Part shown: positions 1 to 9,734 of the stretch, one piece after another
Position numbering within the stretch: position 1 is the stretch's first letter
How the letters are laid out: every line of letters starts with the position of its first letter
DNA from: Flavobacteriales bacterium
GTDB lineage: Bacteria > Bacteroidota > Bacteroidia > Flavobacteriales_F > PHOS-HE28
Length of the DNA stretch: 64,000 bases
Direction: 5' to 3'
Assembly: GCA_023957375.1 (NCBI GenBank)
Contig: JAMLHB010000001.1
Location: 1,838,245-1,902,244, forward strand
The notes under the pieces: generated by a model
What the model saw: the letters and a program-made list of their open reading frames with translations, nothing else
Told to the model about the DNA's origin: nothing
Databases searched by the model: none
Program-made: the position numbers and the translations under genes

Positions 1-241
1 GGGGCTTCGCCGAGGAGATTGCTTCGCGGCCAAATGCGCCGCTCGCGAAATGGGGAAATGGGGGAGATTGCGGGTGGTTCGCGCAGGGTCCACTTCGTGT
101 GACCCTGCGCGAACCCCAAAACCCCACCACGTCGTCACTGCGAGGAGGCTTTGCGACGAAGCAGTCCAGGCAAGGGGCGCCCTGATGGATTGCTTCGCCC
201 GAGGCGGCCTCGCAATGACGGGTTGGATAAAACCCACCACG

Positions 242-568
242 TCGTCACTGCGAGCCGGCTTTGCGGCGCGGCAGTCCAGGCACGATCGCCCTGATGGATT
301 GCTTCGGCCGCGACGGCCTCGCAATGACGGGTTGGATAAAACCCACCACGTCGTCACTGCGAGCCGGCTTTGCGGCGCGGCAGTCCAGGCACGATCGCCC
401 TGATGGATTGCTTCGGCCGCGACGGCCTCGCAATGACGGGTTGGATAAAACCCACCACGTCGTCACTGCGAGCCGGCTTTGCGGCGCGGCAGTCCAGGCA
501 CGATCGCCCTGATGGATTGCTTCGGCCGCGACGGCCTCGCAATGACGGGTTGGATAAAACCCACCACG
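242..568. repeat. Three tandem 109-bp copies of repeat family A
   Basis: Three consecutive 109-bp units, starting near 242, 351 and 460, are essentially identical. Each contains the family A element (GTCACTGCGAGCC to CTCGCAATGACGG) plus a spacer TTGGATAAAACCCACCAC. The identity suggests recent tandem amplification. Confidence 0.9.
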
Positions 569-582
569 TCGTCACTGCGAGG

Positions 583-990
583 AGGCTTTGCGACCCCGGC
601 CTTGCGCCGGGGAGCAGTCCATGGCGAGGGTGTCCTGATGGATTGCTTCCCGGCACAAGGCCGGGACCCGAGGCGGCCCGTGAAAGGGGGTGTCCATTTC
701 GCGAGGGGCTGTGCACCCAACAGGCCCGAAGCGATCTCGTCCTGCTCCTGCGGGCGGAAGCGAGGAAGTACGCTGGGGCTTCGCCGAGGCTTTGCGACCC
801 CGGCCTTGCGCCGGGGAGCAGTCCATGGCGAGGGTGTCCTGATGGATTGCTTCCCGGCACAAGGCCGGGACCCGAGGCGGCCCGTGAAAGGGGGTGTCCA
901 TTTCGCGAGGGGCTGTGCACCCAACAGGCCCGAAGCGATCTCGTCCTGCTCCTGCGGGCGGAAGCGAGGAAGTACGCTGGGGGCTTCGCC
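583..990. repeat. Tandem duplication of a 204-bp composite repeat
   Basis: The block at 583-786 is repeated nearly exactly at 787-990. Each unit joins the end of a family A element, including the small hairpin CCCCGGCCTTGCGCCGGGG, to a family C element. Composite repeats are therefore amplified as units. Confidence 0.85.
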
Positions 991-1339
991 GAGGAGATCG
1001 CTTCGCGGCCAAATGCGCCGCTCGCGAAATGGGGAAATGGTGAGATCGCTTCGGCCCAGAGCGGCCTCGCGAAATGGATGGCGGGGTGACCCGCGAAAGG
1101 GGGTGTCCATTTCGCGAGGGCCTGTGCGCCCAACAGGCCCGAAGCGATCTCGTCCTGCTCCTGCGGGCGGAAGCGAGGAAGTACGCAGGGGCTTCGCCGA
1201 GGAGATCGCTTCGCGGCCAAATGCGCCGCTCGCGAAATGGGGAATTGGTGAGATCGCTTCGGCCGAAACGGCCTCGCAATGACGGGTTGTTGCCACTGCC
1301 ACTGCGTCTCCGCCCCGGAACCCTGCGGCGTCTAAGCGC

Positions 1340-2191
1340 TCAACGCACCACCATGTTCCGCGGACGAGTGGGCCACGCCAGCGGCTTGTATTGCAACAGG
1401 GCCCACAACGCGAGCACGGTGGTGTGCTGGCTGCCGTCCACATCCTGGCCCGGGATCACGCTCCAGCTGCCATTGGGGTTCTGCACGCCCGCCAAGTCCT
1501 GGATGTATTTGTAGGGTGGCACGTAGGCGGAATCGTTGTACTGCAGCATGGCCAAGGCCTCAACCCCTTCATCGCCCCAGCGCGGATCGATCTGGTCCAT
1601 GCGCTCCTTCACTTTTTCCACCAGGCGATATTCCAACAGGGTATCCACGTTGGCACCGAAGCACTGCCGGGCCATGGCCACCGCCCATAACGAATGGGTG
1701 GCCACGTAGGTATCCTCCAGCACGCTCGCATTGATCCGGTCCGTCAACACGGAGGGCTTCTCCAGCTTGTCGTACCACATCCCGGCCAAGGTGATGTTGT
1801 CGAAGCCCTGTCCTTGCATCTTTAGGAAATCGGGCCTGAAGGACAGGGTATCGGTGATGCGGAGGAACTTGTAAAGGGTTCCCCCCGGCTCCTTGCGGAT
1901 CGCTGCCAGTCCCTGTTTTTCCGCGCACAGTTCGGGCAGGCCGAAGCGGTCCTTCAAGTAGGCGTGGATGAGCAAGGCGTCCGGGTCCAAGGGCAGCTCG
2001 GGATTGCCGAGGTAGGCCAAACCCCGGATGATGGCATCGCGCGCCAGGAGGGACGCTTGTGCCTCCATCTGCTCCGTAGTCGGGCTTCCCGGCGGCAATG
2101 GCTTCGTAGCCGGTTGTGCCATTGCAAGGGTGGAGCATGTGCCAAGGGCGACAGTGAAGAGGAAGGCCTTGGGAAAACGGTGGAGGGTCAT
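1340..2191 (-). CDS. Secreted hypothetical protein with a C-terminal toroid-like motif
   Basis: 283 residues. I did not recognise the family. The start at 2191 gives a clean Sec signal peptide (MTLHRFPKAFLFTVALG ... AMAQ); the longer open frame upstream is repeat sequence. The body is alpha-helical in character, and near the C terminus QNPNGSW followed by HTTVLALWALLQY resembles the QW-type repeat of alpha/alpha-toroid proteins (prenyltransferase or squalene-cyclase fold). That is only a resemblance, and no catalytic motif is visible. A -7-like box TATATTCG lies 21 nt upstream. The gene is a single transcription unit wedged between two repeat clusters. Confidence 0.7.
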   Translation of the reverse strand: MTLHRFPKAFLFTVALGTCSTLAMAQPATKPLPPGSPTTEQMEAQASLLARDAIIRGLAYLGNPELPLDPDALLIHAYLKDRFGLPELCAEKQGLAAIRKEPGGTLYKFLRITDTLSFRPDFLKMQGQGFDNITLAGMWYDKLEKPSVLTDRINASVLEDTYVATHSLWAVAMARQCFGANVDTLLEYRLVEKVKERMDQIDPRWGDEGVEALAMLQYNDSAYVPPYKYIQDLAGVQNPNGSWSVIPGQDVDGSQHTTVLALWALLQYKPLAWPTRPRNMVVR

Positions 2192-2212
2192 TGTGGAGAG
2201 TGGTTGTGGTGG

Positions 2213-2220
2213 CGAATATA
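2213..2220 (-). promoter_or_regulatory. -7 box TATATTCG of the 1340-2191 gene
   Basis: It matches TAnnTTyG, the Bacteroidota -7 element with the variant C seen repeatedly in this window, 21 nt before the ATG on the minus strand. Confidence 0.5.
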
Positions 2221-2249
2221 GGCGGGGGCGCCTCGGGGATTTTGCGAAT

Positions 2250-3060
2250 ACCTCACTGCGAGGAGGCTTTGCGACGAAGCAGTCCAGAGACGATCGCCAA
2301 GGTGGATTGCTTCGCCCGAGGCGGGCTCGAGAATGGGGCAAGTGTCCATTTCGCGAGGGCCTGTGCATACAACAGGCCCGAAGCGATCTTGTCCTGCTCC
2401 TGCGGGCGGAAGCGAGGAAGAACGCAGGGGCTTCGCCGAGGAGATCGCTTCGCGGCCAAATGCGCCGCTCGCGAAATGGGGAAATGGTGAGATCACTTCG
2501 GCCGCGACGGCCTCGCAATGACGGACCGTAAAAGAGCATCGTCACTGCGAGGAGGCTCTGCGACGCGGCAGTCCAGGCACGATCGCCCTGATGGATTGCT
2601 TCGGCCGCGACGGCCTCGCAATGACGGATCGTATAAGAACGTCGTCACTGCGAGGAGGCTCAGCGACGAAGCAGTCCATGGCGAGGGTGTCCTGATGGAT
2701 TGCTTCGGCCGCGACGGCCTCGCAATGACGGACCGTAAAAGAGCGTCGTCACTGCGAGGAGGCTCTGCGACGCGGCAGTCCAGGCACGATCGCCCTGATG
2801 GATTGCTTCGGCCGCGACGGCCTCGCAATGACGGATCGTATAAGAACGTCGTCACTGCGAGGAGGCTTTGCGACGAAGCAGCCATGGCGAGGGTGTCCTG
2901 ATGGATTGCTTCGGCCGCGACGGCCTCGCAATGACGGATCGTATAAGAACGGCGTCACTGCGAGGAGGCTTTGCGACCCCGGCCTTGCGCCGGGGAGCAG
3001 TCCATGACGAGAGTGCCCTGATGGGTCGCTTCGGCCGAAACAGCCCCGCAATGACGCAGC
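2250..3060. repeat. Second cluster of repeat families A and C
   Basis: It starts with a family A/C composite and continues with five tandem family A copies of about 103 bp (starting near 2540, 2643, 2747, 2850 and 2954). Alternate copies are nearly identical, with spacers such as ATCGTATAAGAACGTC, so a two-unit block appears to have been duplicated. No credible gene is present. Confidence 0.85.
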
Positions 3061-3422
3061 GATACGAACCACCGCGCCCCATTGAACGCTAAATCGCCTG
3101 CGTGGACGCACAAGCCTTTCATCGGTTGCCTGCGGTTGAAAACTTTATTTTTCTTGCATTTCAATTTCACCTCCATTAACATTGGCCGTCGCTTTCGTTA
3201 CCAAACTCTCCAATCCACTCTCCCGAAAGCCTTGAAGTTGGCTACACTCTCCCACCCTCCACCATAGCACTGCCCGCTTCCGCCACAGGCGGATGCCCAT
3301 GCAGGCACTCTTGCGCCGCGCGCCTTGTGTGCACAGCGCCTTCCACCAACGCAGCACGGCAGCCCCGGTGGGCAACGTGGTTCTTCTTCCAACGCAACCC
3401 AAACACTCACCAAACTCTCAAC
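3061..3422 (+). other. AT-richer upstream region of the giant T9SS gene
   Basis: About 360 bp without a gene. Between 3110 and 3190 the composition turns distinctly A/T-rich (AACTTTATTTTTCTTGC) compared with the surrounding repeats, as expected for a promoter region. I see no clean TAnnTTTG box, so no promoter is called. Confidence 0.4.
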
Positions 3423-6400
3423 ATGATGGACAACCGACCGTTACGTTATCCCAAATCCCGCCGCTGGCACCCCGGGCCATGGGCCGCGCCACTGGCCGTG
3501 GCCGCCGCCTTGGCATGGGCAGCCCCCGCACAGGCACAGGTGGCCCAGTACACCTTGACCTACGATAAATTACTGCAGACCAGCAGCATGCTCCAAGCCG
3601 ATGAGGATGCCGCCTTCGAACCCATCACCGGCGGTACCGTACTGGCCGATGGAACCCAGGCCGCACAGGCGGCGGGCACCATCTTCGGGGTGGGCTACAT
3701 CGAGTATGAGACCGTCGGCGGTTTCTTTGGCAATACCACCAGGCCAAAGGATTTCCTGGGCAATGCCTCTTTCGTGGGAAACACGCCCGGCAATGCGGAC
3801 GGCAGCCAGGCCGAATACCAAGTGAGCGGCGCACCGGTGCTGAAGACCGGCCCGGGCTATCCCATCGGATTCAACTTTACCTACAACGGCCAAACGTTTG
3901 ACCGGGTGGGCATCAGCGGCCAAGGGTGGATCGGCTTCGGCAATAGTGCCGATGGCGCAACGGCCGTAGGAGTTTACACTTCTGGTCTTAACAGCACGAG
4001 CTACCTGCCGCTGAGCAACACCACGCTGCTGGCCAATGATAACCGCCGCAACCGCGTGGTGGCCACCGGGGTGAGCGGAGGCAGCTTCAATGTGGGCACC
4101 AACACCATGCCCATTGTGTACGATCCCACCTATCCGGCCTATCCGGGTGCGGAGCTGCGCTATGAGACCATCGGCACGGCGCCCAACCGCGTGTTTGTGG
4201 TGCAATGGCGCAACTATGGCTTCACCATCAACAGTATCGACCAGCAGTACTACCGCCGGATGGATTTCCAGATCCGGTTGTATGAAACCACCAACGAGGT
4301 GGAGGTGCGTTTTGGCAAGGCCTGGCGTTCGAACACGACGGCTGTTTTCCAAACCGGAGTGGGTGGAAAGACCGCTACCGAGTACAAGACTTTCGGATTC
4401 TATGATGCAGGCGCCAACACCTGGCGCGGTTGGCCCTATGCCTTTACGTCACAAGCCAACCACAACGGCTATCCGGGATCCACCGAGCTCGGCCAGCGCA
4501 TCCCTTGGACGGGTGTTCAAGGCTATTTCCCGTACAATAATTTCGGATCCGGCTCCGCGCAGGACTACTATGCGGCCATCTTCCATGAAATGAGCCCCTT
4601 GGAGAGCAGTCCTTACAACGTTGCGAGCCAGACCATCAGTGGCACCAAGGCGAACACGCCGGACATGATGAGCTTTACCTGGACGCCGGCCTCTTGCTTA
4701 GTGGCGGTTTCGGGCGTTACGGCATCCAACCCCGGCCCCTCCTCGGCCACGCTGAACTGGACCAATACCGGCGATGTGGACTATGCCGTAAGCACGGGCA
4801 ACGACCCCAATGCGGCGCCCTTTACCGGCACCGTTTCAGGGTCCAGCGTTAACCTTACCGGCCTGGCCGGCAGCACCGTGTACCGCAGCTGGGTGCGCAC
4901 CAACTGCGGCGGCGGCCAAACCAGTGTGTGGATCCCTGGGCCCACCTTCAATACCTTGCCCTGCCCGGTGCCTGCCTCGATAGCTTACGGTGTCATGGCG
5001 ATCACCTCGGTGCAGATCGCGGACATCAACAACGCGAGTACCAATACCACCTCCACATTTGAGGACTTCACCAGCGTGGTGGGCAACGTGGAAAGCCCGC
5101 TGAGCTACCCGATCACCGTGACCGCCAACAACCCATACAATGAGATGTATGCCACGGCATTCTTCGATTGGGACCAGGACGGCGTGTTTGACGACACCCA
5201 GCAGATCGGGGGGTTTGTCACGGCCAATCCGGCCGTGTTCACCGGCACCATCAACATTTCCCCCGCTGCACTGGCCGGCAATTGCCGCATGCGGATCGTG
5301 GTGAGCTATTCTGAAGTGGCCGCAACGGCCTGCTCCGGCCCCGGATGGGGAGGCCAAACGGAGGACTACATGCTGAACGTGACCCCGGCGACCTGCATCC
5401 CGCCATCAGCCTCTTCCATGAGCGTGAGCAACATCCTCGCCCACTCGGCAGACTTGGCCTGGAGTGCCAGCGTGGGCGGCAACATTGTGGGCTACGCGTG
5501 GGAAGTGCGCAGCAGCGGCAACCCCGGCGATCCCGCACCCGCGGCCAGCGGCACCACCCTTCCGGGAGTGACCACGGCATCCGCGACCGGCCTTGTGGCC
5601 AACACAGTTTACACCTTCTATGTGCGCAGCGACTGCGGTACGGTAGATGGCCTTAGCGTGTGGATGAACAAGACCTTCACCACCGAACTGGGTTGCGGAA
5701 GCACCTGGGTGAGCCCCGGTGGGGTGAACAACCTCAGCGATGCGCAGTTCACCCAAACCCACACCATATGCCCGGACAACGCCGGCGATGTGGTCACCGT
5801 GGACTTCACCGCATGGAACGGCCTGCGCTGGAATGCGCCGAACGCTTCCCGCATGTACATCTTTGACGGGGACAACACCTCCGCACCCATGGTGCCGGGT
5901 GGAAACGGCCCTGCATACAGCGGCAGCGAATGGACGATCCCGGCAGGCGGCTGGACTTCCACCAACGCGGCGAACAAGCCACCGATCTACACCTCCACCG
6001 CCCTCAGTGGTTGCCTTACCGTGCAGGTGTACAACGCCGGCATCTGGACCGGCGGCATGGGCTGGAGCGCCGACTTTACCTGCGCCCCGCGGCCCACGTG
6101 CTTCCCACCGGAAGATCTCGCAGTAACAGCCACCACCGTGAATGATGCCAGCTTCAGCTGGGATGCCGGTGCCTCGCCCAATGTGGAGTACAAGGTGGTG
6201 GCCTTCGGCGGCTTGCCCGGTGATGCGGCCATCACCACCGGCACCAGCACCACGGGCAGCGCCACCACGGCGGCCACCCTCGCCGCCAACACGAAATTCA
6301 CCGTGTACTTCCGCGGCCTGTGCGATGACCAAGGCGTGGGCGACGACCCCAGCGCTTGGAGCCCCGGCCTGAACTTCACCACCAAGATCGGTTGCGGCGG

Positions 6401-9400
6401 ACCGTACGACCTGTATTCCTCCACTGCGTATGCGGCGTACTCGACCAGCCCGAATCCGACGGACAGCACCATCACCATTTGCCCGAACAATGCCGGTGAT
6501 GTGGTGACCATGACCATCAGCAAGTTCAGCTTCAACGGCGGGAACTCCAATGCAGTAGGCCTGTTCGTTCACAACGGCAACAGCACGGCCGCGCCCATCT
6601 TCAACTCGGGCAAACCCGCCATGTCCTCCGGCTCATATACGTTGGCACCGGGAGCCTTCTGGGGCACCGCCTATAATCCAACAGCCACTGGCGGTGTGGC
6701 CCCTGGTCCATTCACCAGCACCGCTCCGGACGGTTGCCTTACGCTGCATTTCCAGGCGTTCAGCGGCTATACCTACGACCAGGGCATGAAGTCCATGGTC
6801 TCTTGCGGCCCGGCACCTGCCTGCAGCACCCCGGACAACATCACCGTCACCGGTATTGGCGGCAACTCGGCCACGATAAGCTGGGGCAATGCCAGCCAAC
6901 CTGCCGTAATTGAGTATGGCCCTGTGGGCTTTACCCCGGGCACGGGTGCCACCGCGGGAGTGGATGGAACGGTGCTGGACAACCAGACCTCCCCGGCCAC
7001 CATCACCGGCTTGAGCGCCACCACCAAGTACGAGGTTTACGTGCGCCAGGACTGCAACGCAAGCAGCGACGGTTTCTCGGCCAACAGTTTCAAGGCCTTC
7101 TTCGCAACCAGTATGGACTGTTCCACAGCACAGGTGATCACCTGCGGCCAGTTCATTGCGGATGATGATGCCCCGGCCCAATATGCCACGGGCAACGCGG
7201 TGTACGAGCATGGCAACTACACCAACGCCGTAAGCTGCTTGGGCGCCAATGCCTCCGCGAACGGACCCGAGCGCCTGTACCGTTTCACGGCCACCGAAGC
7301 CGGCACCTACGGCATCCTGGGCGGCATTTCCGATATGGGCGGCACCAGCAAGATTGGCTACGCCATGGCCCGGGTTGAGGACGGCTGCGCAGCCTCCGCG
7401 TTCACCTGCATCGGCCAGATACAGGCCAATACTGGTGGGATCGCGAATTTCACCATTACCGCTCCCGGCGATTACTACATCATTTCCGATGCCAACTACC
7501 AGATACACAAGCGGCCGTTCACCTTGGCCTGTCCGGGTGTGCCCGCCTGTGCCAGCGCACCCACGTTCCCGGCCAACGGCAGCACCCTAGCGGTGAACAC
7601 CAACCAGATCGCCTTCAGCTGGCCCGCCGTGTTCGGCGCTACGGGGTATGACGTGTACTTCCAAGGCAGCTTGGTGGTGGCCAACTATCCCGGCACCACC
7701 ATCAGCGATGCCCAGTACACTACGGCCAACATGAAGGCCCTGTTCGGCATCGGCACCCCCATCCACTGGAGCGTGGTGCCCACCAACAGCTACGGTACGC
7801 CAACCTGCACCACCGACTGGACCTTCAGCGTGGGCGGCAACGGCGCGGCCAATGCCATTTCCCTCACCGACGGCGTGGCGTACAATGGCAACAGCTACAC
7901 GGCCAATGGCTATAGCAGCCAGGAAAACAACTTCTGGGGCAATGATGCCTGGTACAAGTTCACGGCCAGCAACTGCGCTGATTCCGCCGCCGTAAGCGTA
8001 TGCCTGCCTTCCTCGGCGGCCGCAACCTACATTGCCTTGGTGATCCGCAGGGCATCGGACAATGCCGTGGTGTTCCCGCCAGCGAACGATGCCTCCTACT
8101 ACGCTTACGTGAACGCCGGGGGTTGCTTCGAGTACAGCTGGTTCAACGATGATCCGGAAGTGTGGAACTGGGTGTATGAAACGCCGACGATCGAAGTGAT
8201 CCCCGGCGAATCCTACTACGTGATCGTGGACGGATACAACAGCGGCATTGATTTCACCGCCGCGTACAACGAGATCTCCAACTCGCCCGACAGCGACGGC
8301 GACGGCATCCTGGATTGCGCGGATGATTGCCCCTTCACGCCCGGCGTGGTGGGTAGTGCCTGCGATGTGGAGGCCGGCTTTACGGCGGCGTTCATCAATG
8401 CTGACTGCGAGTGCGTGCAGGGCAACATGGCCGTGGTGAGCATCACCACCGATGGCAGCCCCGAGCAACTCTCCTGGGAGGTGACCAACGAAACCTACAC
8501 CGTTGTGGCCAGCGGCACCCCCGCACAGGCCAACACCACCGTGAGCGAAACGGTGTTCCTGCCCGGCACCTGCTACAGCTTCAAGTTGATGGACAGCTTC
8601 GGAGATGGCATCACCAGCGGCGGTTGGGAAGTGCGCAACGCCGGCGGCCAACTGATCCTGCGCGATGCGTTCAGCAGCGGCAGCCAAAGCCCCTCTGCAA
8701 CGCCGGCAACCGCCAGCTACGGCACGGGACACAGCTTCTGCCTGCCCGCAGGGCCCTCGCGCATCATGGCCAACGAGTGCAACGTGTTCACCAACGGCAT
8801 GTACGACAAGGTGTACTGCAGCAAGGTGACCGGCGCCACCCAGTACCAGTTCGAGTTCAGCGACCCCGACGCAGGCTACATGCGCCGCATCGCTCGCCCG
8901 CACAACTACGTGGTGTTCTACGAGATGGTCTCCAGCCCGCTGGTGCCCGGCGTAGTGTACTTCACCCGCGTGCGCACCAATGAGCAAGGCCCCTTGGCCA
9001 GCGCACACTGGGGTTCGGGCTGCGACCTCGGCTTGGGCATTGCCCAGGTGGTGCAGTGCACCCAGCTGATCCAGGCCCCCGCCTACGGCCACTCCTGCGG
9101 CGAGACCCGCAGCTTCACCGCGCCCTACAACTACCTCTATGCCAGGCCCGTGACCGGAGCCACCACCTACACCTTCAAGATCACCGGTGACGACGGCAAC
9201 TACAACGGCGGCATCGAGTTCGTGCGCAACACCTACATCCTGGCACTGGGCTGGGGCTCTGCCGAGGCACCGGCCTTGCTGGACCAGACCACCTACCAGG
9301 TGGAGGTGCGGGTAACGGTGAACGGCATCGAGGGCGCCTACTGCGGCAACGTGTGCAACGTCACCATCGACAACAACCCCGGCTTGGGCATGCGCCTGGC

Positions 9401-9677
9401 GCAGACCGAGGGGCAGCCTGAGTTCAACCTCTGGCCGAACCCCAACAACGGGCAGCACCTCAACGTGGCCCTGAGCGGCTTGGACAGCAAGGTCTCCACC
9501 GCTGATGTGCGCCTGATGGACCTCACCGGCCGCGTGGCCTTGGGCACCCAGCTGAACGTGGTGGACGGTGCCATCAACAGCGTGATCGAACTGGGCAATG
9601 CCGCCAACGGCACCTACCTGCTGCAGGTCATCGCCGGTGGCAAGACCTACACCCAGCGTGTGGTGGTGAGCAAGTAA
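3423..9677 (+). CDS. Giant T9SS-secreted surface protein with FN3, GEVED and CUB-like modules
   Basis: 2084 residues, exported and probably anchored or released at the cell surface. The start at 3423 precedes a signal peptide ending AWAAPAQAQ. Seen in order: an N-terminal beta-rich domain (to about residue 420); a fibronectin III-like unit (about 425-510); a GEVED-type domain (about 540-655, with FFDWDQDGVFDD and GGQTEDYMLNV); alternating FN3-like and CUB-like units, the latter with TICPDNAGDVV and TICPNNAGDVV, to about residue 1240; a calcium-binding type segment DSDGDGILDCADDCP near residue 1625; and a C-terminal type A sorting domain (about 2000-2084, with NLWPNPNNGQ and ending RVVVSK). 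This is typical of T9SS adhesins. Its ligand is unknown. It is monocistronic and followed by a terminator. Confidence 0.9.
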   Translation: MMDNRPLRYPKSRRWHPGPWAAPLAVAAALAWAAPAQAQVAQYTLTYDKLLQTSSMLQADEDAAFEPITGGTVLADGTQAAQAAGTIFGVGYIEYETVGGFFGNTTRPKDFLGNASFVGNTPGNADGSQAEYQVSGAPVLKTGPGYPIGFNFTYNGQTFDRVGISGQGWIGFGNSADGATAVGVYTSGLNSTSYLPLSNTTLLANDNRRNRVVATGVSGGSFNVGTNTMPIVYDPTYPAYPGAELRYETIGTAPNRVFVVQWRNYGFTINSIDQQYYRRMDFQIRLYETTNEVEVRFGKAWRSNTTAVFQTGVGGKTATEYKTFGFYDAGANTWRGWPYAFTSQANHNGYPGSTELGQRIPWTGVQGYFPYNNFGSGSAQDYYAAIFHEMSPLESSPYNVASQTISGTKANTPDMMSFTWTPASCLVAVSGVTASNPGPSSATLNWTNTGDVDYAVSTGNDPNAAPFTGTVSGSSVNLTGLAGSTVYRSWVRTNCGGGQTSVWIPGPTFNTLPCPVPASIAYGVMAITSVQIADINNASTNTTSTFEDFTSVVGNVESPLSYPITVTANNPYNEMYATAFFDWDQDGVFDDTQQIGGFVTANPAVFTGTINISPAALAGNCRMRIVVSYSEVAATACSGPGWGGQTEDYMLNVTPATCIPPSASSMSVSNILAHSADLAWSASVGGNIVGYAWEVRSSGNPGDPAPAASGTTLPGVTTASATGLVANTVYTFYVRSDCGTVDGLSVWMNKTFTTELGCGSTWVSPGGVNNLSDAQFTQTHTICPDNAGDVVTVDFTAWNGLRWNAPNASRMYIFDGDNTSAPMVPGGNGPAYSGSEWTIPAGGWTSTNAANKPPIYTSTALSGCLTVQVYNAGIWTGGMGWSADFTCAPRPTCFPPEDLAVTATTVNDASFSWDAGASPNVEYKVVAFGGLPGDAAITTGTSTTGSATTAATLAANTKFTVYFRGLCDDQGVGDDPSAWSPGLNFTTKIGCGGPYDLYSSTAYAAYSTSPNPTDSTITICPNNAGDVVTMTISKFSFNGGNSNAVGLFVHNGNSTAAPIFNSGKPAMSSGSYTLAPGAFWGTAYNPTATGGVAPGPFTSTAPDGCLTLHFQAFSGYTYDQGMKSMVSCGPAPACSTPDNITVTGIGGNSATISWGNASQPAVIEYGPVGFTPGTGATAGVDGTVLDNQTSPATITGLSATTKYEVYVRQDCNASSDGFSANSFKAFFATSMDCSTAQVITCGQFIADDDAPAQYATGNAVYEHGNYTNAVSCLGANASANGPERLYRFTATEAGTYGILGGISDMGGTSKIGYAMARVEDGCAASAFTCIGQIQANTGGIANFTITAPGDYYIISDANYQIHKRPFTLACPGVPACASAPTFPANGSTLAVNTNQIAFSWPAVFGATGYDVYFQGSLVVANYPGTTISDAQYTTANMKALFGIGTPIHWSVVPTNSYGTPTCTTDWTFSVGGNGAANAISLTDGVAYNGNSYTANGYSSQENNFWGNDAWYKFTASNCADSAAVSVCLPSSAAATYIALVIRRASDNAVVFPPANDASYYAYVNAGGCFEYSWFNDDPEVWNWVYETPTIEVIPGESYYVIVDGYNSGIDFTAAYNEISNSPDSDGDGILDCADDCPFTPGVVGSACDVEAGFTAAFINADCECVQGNMAVVSITTDGSPEQLSWEVTNETYTVVASGTPAQANTTVSETVFLPGTCYSFKLMDSFGDGITSGGWEVRNAGGQLILRDAFSSGSQSPSATPATASYGTGHSFCLPAGPSRIMANECNVFTNGMYDKVYCSKVTGATQYQFEFSDPDAGYMRRIARPHNYVVFYEMVSSPLVPGVVYFTRVRTNEQGPLASAHWGSGCDLGLGIAQVVQCTQLIQAPAYGHSCGETRSFTAPYNYLYARPVTGATTYTFKITGDDGNYNGGIEFVRNTYILALGWGSAEAPALLDQTTYQVEVRVTVNGIEGAYCGNVCNVTIDNNPGLGMRLAQTEGQPEFNLWPNPNNGQHLNVALSGLDSKVSTADVRLMDLTGRVALGTQLNVVDGAINSVIELGNAANGTYLLQVIAGGKTYTQRVVVSK

Positions 9678-9697
9678 GCAACCCACTCTCCTTTGCC

Positions 9698-9727
9698 AAA
9701 GGGCCGTTCCGAAAGGGGCGGCCCTTT
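9698..9727 (+). terminator. Rho-independent-type terminator of the giant T9SS gene
   Basis: Perfect 9-bp stem AAAGGGCCG / CGGCCCTTT with a 12-nt loop, 20 nt after the stop codon. The right half (GGGGCGGCCCTTTGTGC) recurs inside the downstream repeat units. Confidence 0.8.
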
Positions 9728-9734
9728 GTGCGTT

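Larger units (their letters stand above)
1..1290. repeat. Cluster of palindromic interspersed repeats (families A, B and C)
   Basis: No credible gene lies here. The stretch is built from three short repeat families. Family A (about 100 bp) begins GTCACTGCGAGGAGGCT and ends CGGCCTCGCAATGACGG, so its ends are inverted relative to each other. Family B is a hairpin with arms GTTCGCGCAGGGTC and GACCCTGCGCGAAC around CACTTCGTGT. Family C (about 130 bp) runs from CCATTTCGCGAGGGC to CTCGCGAAATGG. All are stop-poor in several frames, which explains the many overlapping open frames; none has gene-like features. The copies look like MITE/REP-type elements. Confidence 0.85.

Noticed and set aside
242..568. 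CRISPR array
   Set aside because: The 109-bp units are repeated as a whole, without short repeats separated by unique spacers, and no cas gene is nearby.
1..1290. Overlapping open frames of 73-326 codons on both strands
   Set aside because: They follow repeat boundaries, duplicate one another exactly and show no gene-like composition; they are stop-free repeat sequence.
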